64,000 bases of DNA. Source: Symmetrospora coprosmae (lineage: Eukaryota; Basidiomycota; Cystobasidiomycetes; Symmetrosporaceae). The notes under the pieces are model-generated. The model searched no databases and had not been told where the DNA came from. It worked only from the letters and a program-made list of their open reading frames with translations. Below, in pieces: positions 22,806 through 34,588 of this stretch. Location of the stretch: the NCBI GenBank assembly GCA_008802785.1, contig VUYT01000007.1, positions 496,001-560,000 on the forward strand. The letters run 5' to 3'. The position numbers and the translations under genes were made by a program. The stretch's first letter is position 1. Each line of letters opens with the position of its first letter.

Positions 22806-23552
22806 ATGTCGAGCATGAGCAAAGCCCGGATGTCGCGCCCGCCTCTGCTCGAGCGTCAAGCTGTGTATTGGAGCACAGGCGCAGTCGGTGAGCTGTTCTG
22901 CACCTAGCAGCGCTTCATGCGGGATACTAAAGCATCTGGAACGCATGCAGGCGGAGTCTGCTCCCTACTCGCAACTTCTGCCGCCTCTTCCCTGCTCCCC
23001 TCGCTCGTCCCTTCCACACCTACACACCTCCCAGCAGTCCGCGGCGCCCTCCTTGGTGCGGGCATGCGGTTCCTCGCCTTCGACCTCTTCCGCGACGCGT
23101 CGCGCGACTGGGCGCCTGGCATGCACAGTGCGCTGCGCGGCGGGCTTGCCGGGTGTGTAGGAGGGCTCGCGGAGACAGTGCAGAGTGCGCTGCTCGCAAC
23201 TCTCTCAGCACGCTCCGCGGACCCGCTCCGTGCGCGCACGCTGGGCCCGGCACTCGTGTCGCACGGCACGACGCTCTTCCTCTGTTTTGGCGGCTACACG
23301 GCTCTCTCTACCGGCTTGTACGACGCGCAGCCGCCGCCTGTTCCCGCTACTTTTGGGCTCGGCGGCCTAGCAGGCGCAGTGGGCGTGCCACTTGCTACGC
23401 TGCTCGTCAAGCGCGGTAAGGTGGGCGTCAAGAGCGTCGCTGGCCTCGCTGTGACGGGCTTCGTGCGCGTGGGAACGGTCATTGGGGTACAGGTGTCGAG
23501 CGCGCCAAGGGTCCTCGACTACTTGGAAGAGAGGAGGTTGGCGAGACCATGA
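22806..23552 (+). CDS. small mitochondrial-carrier-like membrane protein
   Basis: Two exons (22806-22887 and 22951-23552) give 227 residues. The start is MSSMSKARMSRPPLLERQAVY. After the intron, hydrophobic segments alternate with Arg-containing loops: GGVCSLLATSAASSLLPSLV, AVRGALLGAGMRFLAFDLFRD, RGGLAGCVGGLAETVQSALLA, LVSHGTTLFLCFGGYTAL and GLGGLAGAVGVPLATLLVKRG. The spacing and the GMRFLAFDLFRD phrase recall members of the mitochondrial carrier family, but the hallmark PxDxxKxR motifs are not visible. It is also shorter than the usual 300 residues. It could be a degenerate carrier, a VDAC/TIM-like protein or an unrelated membrane protein. The gene model is good; the family is tentative. Confidence 0.55.
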
Positions 23553-24258
23553 ATGGAGACCGTGGATATGCTGCTTCGGAACAAGCGGTCTAAACCTCGG
23601 GCCAGCCTCGTCTCATGGGCAAGTCCATCGCTCAGCAGCAGGCCATCTTGAACTCGACGTGGACGGTTCCTGCGAGCTTCGCCTGCACGCAGAAGACCTT
23701 CAGTGCTTGACGGGGCAGGCGACAACACATAGAGCACTTGCCTTGCGCAGGTCCATGTCGTGCAGCAACGCGGCGATGAGCAAGACGCAAGTACCCATGC
23801 GCGCTTGGCACACGTAGAAGCAGGAGTCGCATAGAGAGAGACAGCCGTGATGCAGCGGCTTCGCGCAACGATTTGCTCAAGAGCGCATTCCTCCACTTCG
23901 GCCGCACGTCCGATCTCCGCGCGGGCATTCGGAGGCGTGTCCGTGAGCGAACGCGGGACGCAGATCCGGCAGTGACATCAGAGCAGCAGAGCAGCAGACT
24001 GACCTCTGCGAGGTACGGGTCCTGGACAGTATTGGCCGCGGCGGCCGTTGCTTCCGCTCTCTCCGACCATCTTCCCGGCGCTTCTGCAGCAACCGATGTT
24101 TGCCACCGCGGGGCCTGAGCGGACGGCTTGAGTGCAGTTCAGTCCGGGACAGCGGCTCTTTGGGCGTCGATATGTGGTCTTTGTGTATTGGAGCTCTCAT
24201 CTGCAGGTCTGTCTGTTGACCGCATGCCGTGCAGGACGTTCGTGCTGCTCCCTGCGCG
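23553..24258. other. 700-base intergenic region, no confident gene
   Basis: Between two plus-strand genes. On the minus strand, near 23640-23830, a short frame contains a C-x9-C spacing. Nearby, a GCAAGT/CAG pair at about 23740-23680 could be a GC-AG intron yielding a small Cys-containing peptide. No start codon or conserved family could be fixed, so I do not call a gene. Long minus-strand open frames to the right are antisense to the exonuclease gene. Confidence 0.35.
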
Positions 24259-27176
24259 ATGTTGACGATGAGGTGGCGCTCCTCCCAGCAGCGGGTCTGC
24301 TTCGCACTCATGCAAGGCTCGAGGCGCTCGGGGTCGACTGGCAGTCTGCGCAGATTCACTGGCAGCAGCATCAGTTCAACCATCGTCAACGTCGTCAAGA
24401 GCGCTGCATCGTCGTCGACGTCGATGGCCATGGCGTCCTCCTCCTCATCTCCACCGTCTTGGAAGCCTGGACAGCCGGTTGTGTTCGCAAGCAGCCGCAG
24501 TGGCAATGCTGGCGGCAGCAGCGGCAGGGGCGGGGCCATGGCCAGGAGCGCCCTCGCACCAGTCTCGTCCGTGCAGGCGTCGTCCGTCAATGGTACAGCC
24601 TCTGCTCTCACTCGCGACAAGCAGCCAGTGGTGAAGCAACTCGGAGCCGACTGGAGCGCCCCTGGCTGGAATCCGGGGATGGCCATCAACATCGCCAGCA
24701 AGCCGGATGTCATCGCAACGGCAGCAAGCGCAAATGCAACCAGACGCGCAAAGGCTGGCAAGCAGGCTGCGTCGAAGCCGACCAAGCGCGATGCACCGGC
24801 AAAGTCGAGCGATGGCAGCTCTCAGTCAGTCCAGGCCGGTCAGATCAACCACCGCGTAGGGGCCAGACTGACGCCCTCATCCGCGAACGACATCCGCGGT
24901 TGCAGATCCTCTCTAGAAACGTACTGGTCGCGCGCGCCGGCCAAGAAGAAGCCGAGCAAGGAGAGCGGCTGTCCGACTGAAAGCGTAAACACGAGGACGG
25001 CAGGGACGAGCAGGGTCTCCCAGGCGAGGTGTGAACTCGTTTCTCAATGTCCTCAAGCAGGATAGCCAAGCTGACTTGATTATCACCACGTCCGCAGCTC
25101 GTATCGCAAGCAGCGGGCGCGCGACTGCATCGTCATCGAGGACGAGAGCTTTGACTCCGCGCGTGCCAGCCTGGGTGACCGCTCAGAGCCCTCTACCGCC
25201 AATGCGACGCTAGATCCCGAGGATGCGTCAGATGCATCTGTTATACTGCTCGCAGAGAAGCCAAACCCGCTCTCGTCTGCCCTCAGGCACATTGCCCTCG
25301 CGCAGTTACACGTCACCGAGGCCATTGCGCAGCGCGACGATGCCGAGGCGACAGCTCGAGCCGCGTCGGCAATCCTTTCCTCCTCAAATACCATCTCGTC
25401 CCTCCGCCCTTTTTTGCCGATAGCTTCGTCCTCCACCTTCACCGAAGCGAGCCGCCAGCGAGCGAGGGATGCGCGCACAAAAGCCTTGTCCCCGAGACGG
25501 TCGTTCTGTACCAGCTCGGCGGTCTCAGAGTCGGTTCCATTCGATTGGGACGATCCCGTCGTGCAGGCAGCCAACGCGTCCATCACGTCAGACGGTAGCG
25601 ACCTTCCAGAGATCGTGTTTCCAGTCCGAAATTTCGGTCCGGTCAAGAAGCCTGCTACTGTGGACGTGAGTCGAAGCGACGTCAAGGGTAAAGGGAAGCG
25701 GCAGGAGGATCTCACGCCAAGGGAGAGTGCGCTGCTTAGCCGGAAGCCGCTTGCTCCGACCGTTCCCGCACAAGCCACCGTCCGGCCAACCAGCAACAAG
25801 ACCACGGCGACGGCTCCGAAACAGAATGTCGTATGGAAGAAGGAAGGTCGGAAGCTACTAGCTGGGCGGAGGGGGCAGAAGCAGGCAGACAAGGATGAGC
25901 AAGAAGCAGAACTCAAGAGGAAATTCCCGCTGTTCAGCTACGAGAGTGGGAGGTACCAGGTAGTGCCCAGTATCTGGTACTTCGAAGGACCCGATGCGAA
26001 ACTCGTCGGCTGCGATACGAGGAGCGGCACACCGCAGGTCAAGACCCTCGAGGAGGTTGTATCAGATCTCAAGGGGTGGGTGTCGACCAGAAGTATAGCC
26101 TTGTGGCACGCTAGCAGAGGCTTCGTGAGCTGACAGACTGAGGCGCTATGGCAGGCCTCTCGGCTTCGATCTGGAGTGGAACGCCATTGATTGGAACGAC
26201 GACTTCACCGCCAAGAACGCTCAAGGCAAGACGGCCCTGTTCCAGCTGGGCGACCAGCGCAACATCGTCCTCTACCAGCTAGGGCGCGGCAAGGTTCTGC
26301 CTGCATGCCTCCAGGCTGTCATTGAAGACCGAGACATTATCAAGCTGGGCGTCTGCATCACGGGCGATGGCAGAAAGCTCGTTCGCGACTTTGGAGGGAT
26401 CTGCCCAAGAGGCCTCCTCGAGATCTCGGATCTCGCCAAGCATGTGGACCCGGACAAGTATGCGGGAACGAGCCATCTTATTGCTTTACAGAAGCTCGTC
26501 GGCGACTGGCTCGAAGCGTACCTCGACAAGGGCGATGCTCGGACGTCCAAGTGGGACACTGTGCCTCTGAGCAAGGATCAGAAGAAGTGTGAGTATACGC
26601 ATGCATCGGTCGGACGACTGCTCGCTGATTGATCCCCACTCGACAGACGCTGCCAATGACGTCTTTTGCGCCGTCCATCTGTACCGCCGACTGTACGGAT
26701 ACGCTGAAGCAGCTGAGCGATCCCTGGACTTCGCCAACTGCATATACGACTTCCATTCGAATGAGAAGGGCGGGTCCTGGTTCAGCCGCGCTCCCTTCGC
26801 TCCTGCGAGCGCTGCCGCCACTGCAAGCGGTGCGTTGGGCTCTCCGACGTCGCGTGTCGTGCCAGGAAGGCTTTGGCGGCACCCTACGCGCGTGCAGCCG
26901 CGTAAGCTCGAGGCATGGGAAAAGTGGCACATACTCGAGATGGAAAGGGATGCGGTTGCAGGCGCCATGAAAATCAGGCCAGGCTCGGTCGCCGGGTACA
27001 TCATTGAGGCGCTCTCCATCGACGAGGCCCTGCCTTTCGATGCGGAGAGGCTCATGACCCTTACGGCATCCGTCAATCTGCAGTCGGGCCACATGGCGGC
27101 TGTTGATGTGCTGCTTAGCAAGGGCAGTCGGATCGAGGATGGCGAGCATTCGGGTGGTGCTACGGAAAAGGTTTAG
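24259..27176 (+). CDS. WRN-type 3'-5' exonuclease (DEDDy)
   Basis: Four exons. Exon 1 (start MLTMRWRSSQQ at 24259) has an Arg/Ser-rich, acid-poor N-terminus that could be a mitochondrial targeting sequence. A disordered Ser/Ala/Lys region and a charged middle (QRARDCIVIEDESFD, LRHIALAQLHVTEAI) follow. The exonuclease domain begins at the third exon. The splice AAG GG|G CCT restores GPLGFDLEW, holding the first Asp and Glu. It continues with ALFQLGDQRNIVLYQLG, IIKLGVCITGDGRKLVRDFG and SHLIALQKLVGDWL. Last, a T|AC splice recreates YAANDVFCAVHLYRRL, whose Tyr and Asp complete the DEDDy set. Such nucleases trim DNA 3' ends in repair or replication. No helicase domain is fused, unlike human WRN; this is the stand-alone arrangement. 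The stop is at 27174-27176. Confidence 0.85.
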
Positions 27177-27482
27177 AAGACAGCGGATACACCGGGCCGC
27201 GTAGACGGTCTTCGATACACGAACGCAATTCACCTCTCATCAATGTTATTGTAGTTGCAGCGCTGCTCCGCGTCATTACGGTTGACGAATCCGGCCTTAC
27301 GCGATTCGGTCCGCTTCCTCGCTTCGAGCGCGTTGGTACCCAAACAAAGAGCTGCGTCGTCGAAACAAGTCGTGCGATGTAGCCATTCACTCCTCTTGCT
27401 TCGTGTCTGTGTTCGCATCAACTGCGCTGCAGCTTTAGACCATTCGAACCATTCGCAGCAACACTGTCGCCGGAAGGGAGAT
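27177..27482. other. intergenic, exonuclease to cytochrome P450
   Basis: About 300 bases, P450 promoter and leader. No coding signal or repeat noted. Confidence 0.45.
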
Positions 27483-29579
27483 ATGTTGGACTCCACCATG
27501 TGCGACGCGCCCTGCCGCTGATCCGGGGAAAGGACAGCGGGAGCTGACAACGCACTAACATGCTCTTAGCGTCGTCGGCGGGCTCGTCGCAGCTCTCACG
27601 TTGTTTTACCTGCTCCTCGCTCGACCAGTGCATCCCTCCAACTCGCTCGGAAATGTCCGAGGCCCATCGACCTGGAACTTCCTCTCTGGGCACATGGCGA
27701 CGATCTTTGACGGTGCAGACGAACGACTGCGCTGGATCAAGCAGTACGGCCGCGTCGTCCGTTTCCGCAGCTACCTGGGCGAGAACAGGCTCTACGTTAC
27801 GGACCCAAAGGCACTGCGGACCATCCTCCTTCAGCGGCCGTACGACTTTGTCAAATCCGTACCTGCGCGCAGTCGCACAGTTCAGATATTTGGCAATGGA
27901 CTGGTCTTTGCAGAGGGCGCCGACCATGTCCGCCAGAAGCGGGCCATGCAGGCTGCCTTCGGATGGGATCACGTCAAGCGCCTGCAGCCTATCTTCCAGT
28001 CTCAGGCGGACAAGGTGAGCGCAGTACGGGTCACCGCCGTCACGAGCAGCCTCTCTGACTCCAGATTCTGTATAGCTCTGCGACCGCCTCATCGGTGTCA
28101 TCGACGACACGGCAACATCGGGCGCAAGTGGCCCACGAGGTCTGGAACCAACCACGACCGACGGAACCCTGATCGACCTTACGAGCTGGACCACACGCTG
28201 CACTATGGACATCATTGGGCTGGCCGGTTTCGACTATGCCTTCCACGACCTAGATGCAGTCCGTGACGCCGACGCCTTTGCCGAACTCTTCCGTCGCATG
28301 CTCCGTCCACGCATCGTTACATTCTGGCGGCTGGCCAAGGTAGCGCTCAGTGTCGCCTTTCCTTTCTTGGCACATCTGCCGACCAGATCCGCAAAGGCCT
28401 TGCAGGCGGGCGTGGCATTGATGCAGGCCGAGGGGCAGAAGATGCTAGACGCCCGTAAAGCACAGGCGGCCACGGGCGAGCTCGATGGGAAGCGGGACCT
28501 CCTGTCTCTCATTGTCAAGGCTAACCTCGAGGGGAGCGACAAGGACAGCATGTCGGACGACGAAGTCATGTACCAGATCACAACATTCATGCTGGCTGGG
28601 CATGACACCTCGGCCGGTCCGTATTCTGTCACAGCTTCACGCGCACAGAAGAACTGATATCGGACCTTTGTCGCTCACAGTCGCCCTCTCCTGGACTCTC
28701 CTTCACCTGTCCAAAGATCGGGCTATGCAGACCAAGCTACGGCAGGAGATTCGAGCCGCAAAGGATGTCGCTGCTAAGGAAGGCAGGACTGACCTGTCAG
28801 CAGACGAGATACTCGATCTGCCGTACCTGGACATTATTGTGGTGCGCCCAGTAACAACTCCAGTAGACTAGCTGGTTGACGCGCAAGGCTGACTTGGTCG
28901 CCTCAACTGCAGCGCGAGACCATGCGACTCCACCCGCCAATCTACTACACCATCCGCGAAGCAAAGCAAGACGACGCCATCCCACTGACCGATCCAACCA
29001 CCGGACGCGACGGCAACGTTATAGAGACCATCGCGGTACCAAAGGGGACAACGCTTCACTTAGGCATCCGGAGTCTCCATTTGTCTACCGAGCTCTTCGG
29101 TGCCGATGCCGCCGAGTACAGGCCGGAGAGGTGGAACGAGCCTGGCATGGACAAGCTGGAGACCAAGGGCTTTACTATGTGGTCCTCGCTAATGACCTTT
29201 CTCGGCGGTCCCCGGTGAGGCCTGAGATTCAGCACAGACATCCGTTGGGAGACGAAGCTGGCTGATCATGCGTGTGCCGCAACAGGGGATGCATCGGCTT
29301 CCGCTTCGCCCTGCTAGAATACAAAACAGTCCTGGCAACATTGATCGACAGGCTCGAGTTCCGCGAGCGTGACCTGGGCGGCACAACTTTTGTAGGTTGA
29401 GTCACTGTCATCAGACTCGTGCATTGCTGACTTCTGTGCATCTGCAGACGGAGCGTTCGAACATCGTCACTCGCATGTGCGTCGTCGGAGAGGAGGATAA
29501 GGGCTACCAGCTGCCGTTGCGGGTTTCGCGAGCGGAGCCGGCTCGCGCACCACGCCGCAACAGCTGGCACTCGGCTTGA
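27483..29579 (+). CDS. cytochrome P450 monooxygenase
   Basis: A multi-exon gene. The first exon is only 17 bases (27483-27499). It splices AT|C to give MLDSTIVVGGLVAALTLFYLLLARP, the single N-terminal anchor of an ER P450. This choice is supported by the CTAAC branch and TTAG acceptor before 27570. Next come GPSTWNFLSGHMATIF, the C helix with HVRQKRAMQAAFGWDH, and the I-helix oxygen-binding motif FMLAGHDTSA. The K-helix ETMR (ExxR), the PERW region AEYRPERWNEP and the haem loop FLGGPRGCIGFRFALLEYK with its thiolate Cys follow. An intron interrupts the haem loop between Arg and Gly. The C-terminus ends RNSWHSA. P450s oxidise lipids or xenobiotics with NADPH-P450 reductase; the substrate is unknown. 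No biosynthetic cluster surrounds it, which argues for a stand-alone role. Confidence 0.92.
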
Positions 29580-29673
29580 GAGAACAGGAGGAGCAGATAA
29601 GGCTATGTGTGACACCACTGAAGAGCACCCCGGCAAATATAACCCCGTTGAACGCCCTGTTATTGGTCGTTGC

Positions 29674-32600
29674 TCATTCATCTTCGTCCGAATCCTCGAT
29701 GATCCTGCGTTTGGTCTTGGTAGGCTTCGCTGCTGCGTGACCCCCCTGCGTGGACGACCCGAGCAGCTGTCCTCCTCCTGCAGCCTGCACTCGCTGCTCG
29801 AAGAAAGCGGACATCGCATCTGCCTGCCTCGCGTTCCTAGCAAGCGCGGCCCGCGCTGCCTGGTTGGCTGCCTGAGATCGGCCGTTTCCGTTAGCCTGTC
29901 GCTCTCGTTGAACCTGCTGCGATGAGATTTCGGGAATGTCTTCGTCTTCCTCGTCCTCGTCTTCATCCTCGGTGCTCGTCTCGCTGTCCTCCTCGGAGAA
30001 ATCCGATGTCGGATCAGCAGCTCCAGCGGGACGGGCAAGTCGAGCGGCCTCCTTGGCCAGACGTCGCTCCTCGCGCCGGACTCGCTTGGTCTCCTTGTCT
30101 GTCGATTCGGCCTCAGACTCGTCGATGTCGGTTGCCTGACCGTCCATATCCTCATCGCCCTCATTCACGAAGAAGCCATCGTCGTCTTCAGCGTCGGGCT
30201 GCTCTGCGTCCGCGCCCTCGTCTTCGGAGTCGTACATGAAGAGGGTCCTCTTCTTGCTCGTGCGCTGCCTTTGGGCTTGGCTGTTGCCAGGTGCTTGCGA
30301 CGCGCTCCCTTCGTCACCGTCCTCCTCCTTCACAGGCGGCAATGCATCGCCGTCTTGGCCGTCGGGATCGTCCATAAGGTCCTCGCCTGACTCGTCGTCG
30401 GCATCCTCGTCTTTCACGGCGTCGCTTTCAGCGGAAGTCGGGCGGCGCCTCTGCATTGTCCTTCGCAGAAAGGCGTTGACATGAGTTTCGGCGGGCTGTC
30501 CGTCAACCGCTTCCTCCTCCTTCACGTCCTCGCTCTCCACCGGCGCAGTACTCTCCGCGAGATCCGCCTCACCGTCCACAGCCCCTCCATGTGGCTGACG
30601 TTGATCGACAGCTCGACGCGCTCGGGTGACCAGCCGGCCGAACTCCTCGTCGTCTGGGACGACAAAGTCGCTGAGGTCCTCATCTTCTCCTTCGCCACCC
30701 TCTGGGCGTGTCTGAGAGGTGCCGCCAACATCGTCGTGAGAATTGTCGTACTCAGAGTCCGAATCGTACGTAATGCCGCTGCAGAGAAGGTATGGCAGCT
30801 GACAGTCAGCCGGGCCGACTGGCTTCCCCGCTTGGGATGTAGGCAAATCGCAGGACGTGTTGCACTCACCACTGCTCGCACTTGCCATCCTCAATCTCCC
30901 AACCGCAGTCAATGCACCTCCGCACGCCGTCCTCGCGATCGACCATGCCCCGGCTGAGCACCTCGCGACGATCTTCGTTCCTCCTTTCGCGCTCCGCCTG
31001 CTCGCTGCGCTCCCGGAACAGCTCTCTCGTAAGCTGTGCGACCTCCTCATCCTCTCTGGCGCGGGTGCGTGCCTCTGCGGCGTTATGCGCGGCTGCCCAC
31101 GCGCTGGACTCGGCATTGCGTGAGGAAAGCCGAGCAATGCGGCGCCGCTCGTCGATACGTGCAAGGAGGCGGTCGAGCTCGCGCTGGCGCATTCTATCCA
31201 CGACCCGTGCGTGCTCGCGCTCCTCTCGCCGAAGCTGACCACGTCTTGCAATTGCATCGGGAACGGCGCGACGATCAGCCTCCGCCATGGCCTCGTCTAC
31301 ATGACGTGCATACTCCCTCCCTCGCCGGAGGATGGCTTGCATTTCCGGATCTTCATCTTCCGATGCCACCATCCTGGCAGGCTCCGCCATCAACTCTGAT
31401 TCTTCCGAGTCTGACGAGGATGAATCGTCCGAGAAGTCGTAGCGTACAGACGGGGGCCGCTGTCCGTCACGTCGGCCTGCATTTGTGCCCGCTCTGCGTG
31501 ACGAGCGAGAAGGACGTGGATCAGTCCATGCATTATCGGATGCACCGTCCTTCGATGTTGGTACTCACGCAGCTGCTCGAGGAAAGAGTCCTCCCCACGT
31601 TGTGTCGTCCAGCACATCCTCGCCTCTCTCCCGCTCGACACTCGCCAGCCTCCGTCCATTCGCGTGCACCTGCGCCGCGTCGCCCAGCTCCCGCAGCATA
31701 AAGATGGGGAACGGAGGGATGACGACGCGGGTTCTGCACTGCGGGCAGACGAGATTGCTTTTCTTGGGGTGCTTGCGGGCCTTGACGCGGCGCGAGGTGG
31801 GCGCTTCTGCGTTTGCATTGGTGTCTGCCTGGGTAACTGCATCTGCATCTCCGTTGCCTGCCGCAACAGCGGGTCGTTGGCCGACCACATTGTCTGCGGC
31901 GGCACCGACCGGTCTGGCGGGAGCAGCAGGAGCAGCAAGCTGTCTCTGGCGCGAGTGAAGTGCTGTTCCCGATGCTCTGGTCGCTATGCGCTGTCGAGCC
32001 GACTCTCGTGGTGGTCCAGGTCGCGCGGGACCTGCCGCGAGGTCTCTCTGGTACGTGCTGCGCTGCGCGGGCCGTACCTGCGTCTGCGTCTGCGTGTCCT
32101 CGCTGCTCGAGTCGGCATCGGTGAGCGAGTCATCCGTGTTGTAGTCACCCTCGGGCGGCAGCAGGTCACTACCTACGCTGGGTAGTCTGATCCTCTGCAC
32201 GCGTCCGTGTGTCGCCAGCGCTCGACTCGTGGACGGACCGGCTGTCGGTGCAGGTCTCAGAGCGACGCTCCTCCGCGGTGCGCCTGCAGCAGACGACCCT
32301 GGTCCACCTCCGCGAGCTCTGCGCGCTGCGCCGACGGTAGCCAGCGAATGAGCGGGTGGACCCGATGATTCGGCCACGCGCTGTGTCTCGTCTTGTGTTC
32401 CTTCCCCTTCGCTTGCGTCGTCTCCGCTGTCATCTGCTGCGCTGGCGCTGGTGCTAGCGTGACCAGACGTGACTCTGGCACCAACACGCCGCGGCCCTCC
32501 GTCACTGGAGTAGTCCTCGATCTCCTCCGTCTCCCGCTGGACCCGCTCTCGCTCCAACTGGTGCTCGCGCAGCGCTGTCGCTCCGAACCCGGGTGCTGGA

Positions 32601-34386
32601 ATGGGCTGGCTTTCGTCCGACTCGTCGCTCGAGCTGTCATCGTCGTCGTCATCATTATCATCGTCGCCGTCGCTTTCTTCGTCGGAATCGGAGTCCTCGT
32701 CGTTCGACTCGGCGTCGACGCGGTGGAACCAGTTCCAGAGGTCGTCCTGACAGAAGACATGTCCGCACGCAAGGCTGCGCAGGACCACAGCAGAGCAAGT
32801 TCACCGCCGTCAGCACCTAGCGATGGCAGAACCGAGCCGTGCCAAGGGTCGGCCGGACGGAAGAGACGCACGCGAGCGGGTTCCGGAGCGTCTCGAGGCA
32901 GACGTTGCAGTTGAAGGATTCGGTCACTCTGTCCAGAGCTTCCGACTGTGTGCGCAGAGTCTGTAGGAGGACGACCGCGGTCGACATCAGCATCAAAGGG
33001 TCTTGCGTGCAGCAAGCGCGACGCGAGGCGAAGCCCAATGGGCTGCACGATATGACCCACAGCATTCTTGCTCTCGAGCTCGGCTTTGAGCTGCCGCAGC
33101 TCCTCTTCGAGCCTCTCTACGTGTGCAGCATGCCCATCGCCCTGTCCGTTCTGCGCCCCGATTCCGGCGGTCGAGTTGCCCAGTCTCTCCAGCTCGATGT
33201 CATCCTGGTTTTCAGCCCTCTGTTTCCCCTTGTCCTTCTTCCCTTTCCTTCTCTCGTTCATCTCTTCCTGTTTCTTCTCCTTGGCCTTCTCCTGCGGCTT
33301 CTGCTGCCGGGCGCGTCGACGTGTCGAGTTTACCTCATCCTCTGCTGGCGTAGGCGCGGGCGGGCAGAAAGCAGAGGTGAACGGGAAAGGGACATGCGCG
33401 GCTGCGTCGTGTGGCTCGCTCTTGACGATGAACCGGGACGAGGACGCTTTCGGCGGTCCCCTCTCCGCTGCGTCATCGTCCTTGTTGTCGGCGTCGGCGT
33501 CCGAGAGATCAGAGAGGGTCGTATCATCGGGTTCCTCCTTCTTCGCGGCGGGACTGTCCGCGTCCAGGTCGTCATCGTTGTCACGGGCATCCGCAGGTTC
33601 GGGAGACGCAGGTGTCGAGGCTGCTCGGAGAGTGAGCGGGATGGACTCGAGCTTTACGCGCGGCTTGTGCTCCGCTGTCTCGTCTTCGCTACCCATATCC
33701 CTCGCGTCGGTGTCGGCTTGGGCTTCGGCTTCTGCTCGAGCCTCTTCCTCGTCCTCGTCTCCATCCTCCTCGGCTTCGGCTTTGAGGTGTCCGTTCACGA
33801 GGCCATTAGCAGCCGGTCTCCCCGTCTCCTCGCGCTCCCTCTTCACGAACGGCTTCACGTCCTGTTCCATCGCTGCGGATCTGCCGCGCTTCTTGCTGCT
33901 TCTCCTCGGGTCCGGGTCCCTTGCGGTGGCGGCCCCATTTGCGCGAGTTGGCAGGGCAGAGGACGCGGAAGCGTGACTGGACGCGTGCGGGTGCGCGCGA
34001 CCGTGTGGGAGGGTGGACTCCATCTTGACTGCTGCTTGGGATGCGCGCGTCGTGCGTGACGACCCTGCGCTCGAGCCGTTGGCCCGGCCTGCTGGAGCTG
34101 TAACGCCGTCCGAGGGTCCAGCGGCCGCGTTAGATGTCGAGGCGGACGCGGAGGCAGAGGCAGAAGCAGCCTGATCCAGCCGTCTCTTCTTTGCTGCTGA
34201 CGGCTTCACGTCGACATCGACGTCATTCTCGCCAACCCTCCCCTCCTGCTTTGCTGCTGCCCGTGCTTGCCATTGCCCGCGTCGACCGCGTCGTCCGCTA
34301 GGCCCAGCACCGCGTCGAGCTCCCTCCTCCGCCGCCTCCTCCCCCTCGTCGCCGCTCTCGACCTTTGCCCTCTTTGTGGCTGCCAT
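29674..34386 (-). CDS. large RING-finger E3 ubiquitin ligase with split RING
   Basis: A gene of about 1,400 codons. The start MAATKRAKVES opens a long acidic and basic disordered region. A coiled coil (HVERLEEELRQLKAELESKN) comes before the RING finger. The RING begins SFNCNVCLETLRNPLAC, splices to SLACGHVFCQDDLWNWF, and is closed only about 330 residues later by NLVCPQCRTRV. This is followed by PPFPIFMLRELG and DDTTWGGLFP. Further on come a long charged helix rich in Arg and Glu, then a second Cys motif RRCIDCGWEIEDGKCEQW..CG. A long acidic C-terminal tail ends RRIIEDSDEDE. The order coiled coil, RING, short WGGLFP-like motif and a CxxC...CxxC knuckle matches a family of fungal RING proteins of uncertain role. 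A nuclear ubiquitin ligase is likely from the Lys/Arg signals. Introns lie near 33040, 32790-32890, 31395-31570 and 30785-30870. Confidence 0.8.
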
Positions 34387-34588
34387 AGAGGACGAGGGAC
34401 CGCCGTATCCTGCCGTGTCCTACAGTGCGCTCCTGCCGCGCTGTGATGATGGTACTGGGCGGAAGGAGAGAGAAGGGCGCGACCACAGGCTGGGGACGGG
34501 CGTCAGTGGCGGCCAAGCTGGAGACAGACGGCTTGGAAGCGCTCCAGCCCATCCGCATATCGATATATACACACAGAGATAGCAGAAC
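34387..34588. promoter_or_regulatory. divergent promoter, RING E3 and VPS55
   Basis: About 200 bases between head-to-head start codons. It includes an AT-rich stretch (CATATCGATATATACACAC, about 34555-34575), just upstream of VPS55, that could serve as a TATA-like element for that gene. Confidence 0.4.

Noticed and set aside
23877-24785. Minus-strand open frame of about 300 codons with hydrophobic start
   Set aside because: Overlaps the exonuclease first exon in antisense and has no ATG-supported conserved sequence.
33068-33976. Plus-strand open frame of about 300 codons
   Set aside because: It is antisense to the RING ligase N-terminal exons. Its Ser/Leu-rich composition mirrors the acidic and basic runs of the real protein, and it lacks any motif.
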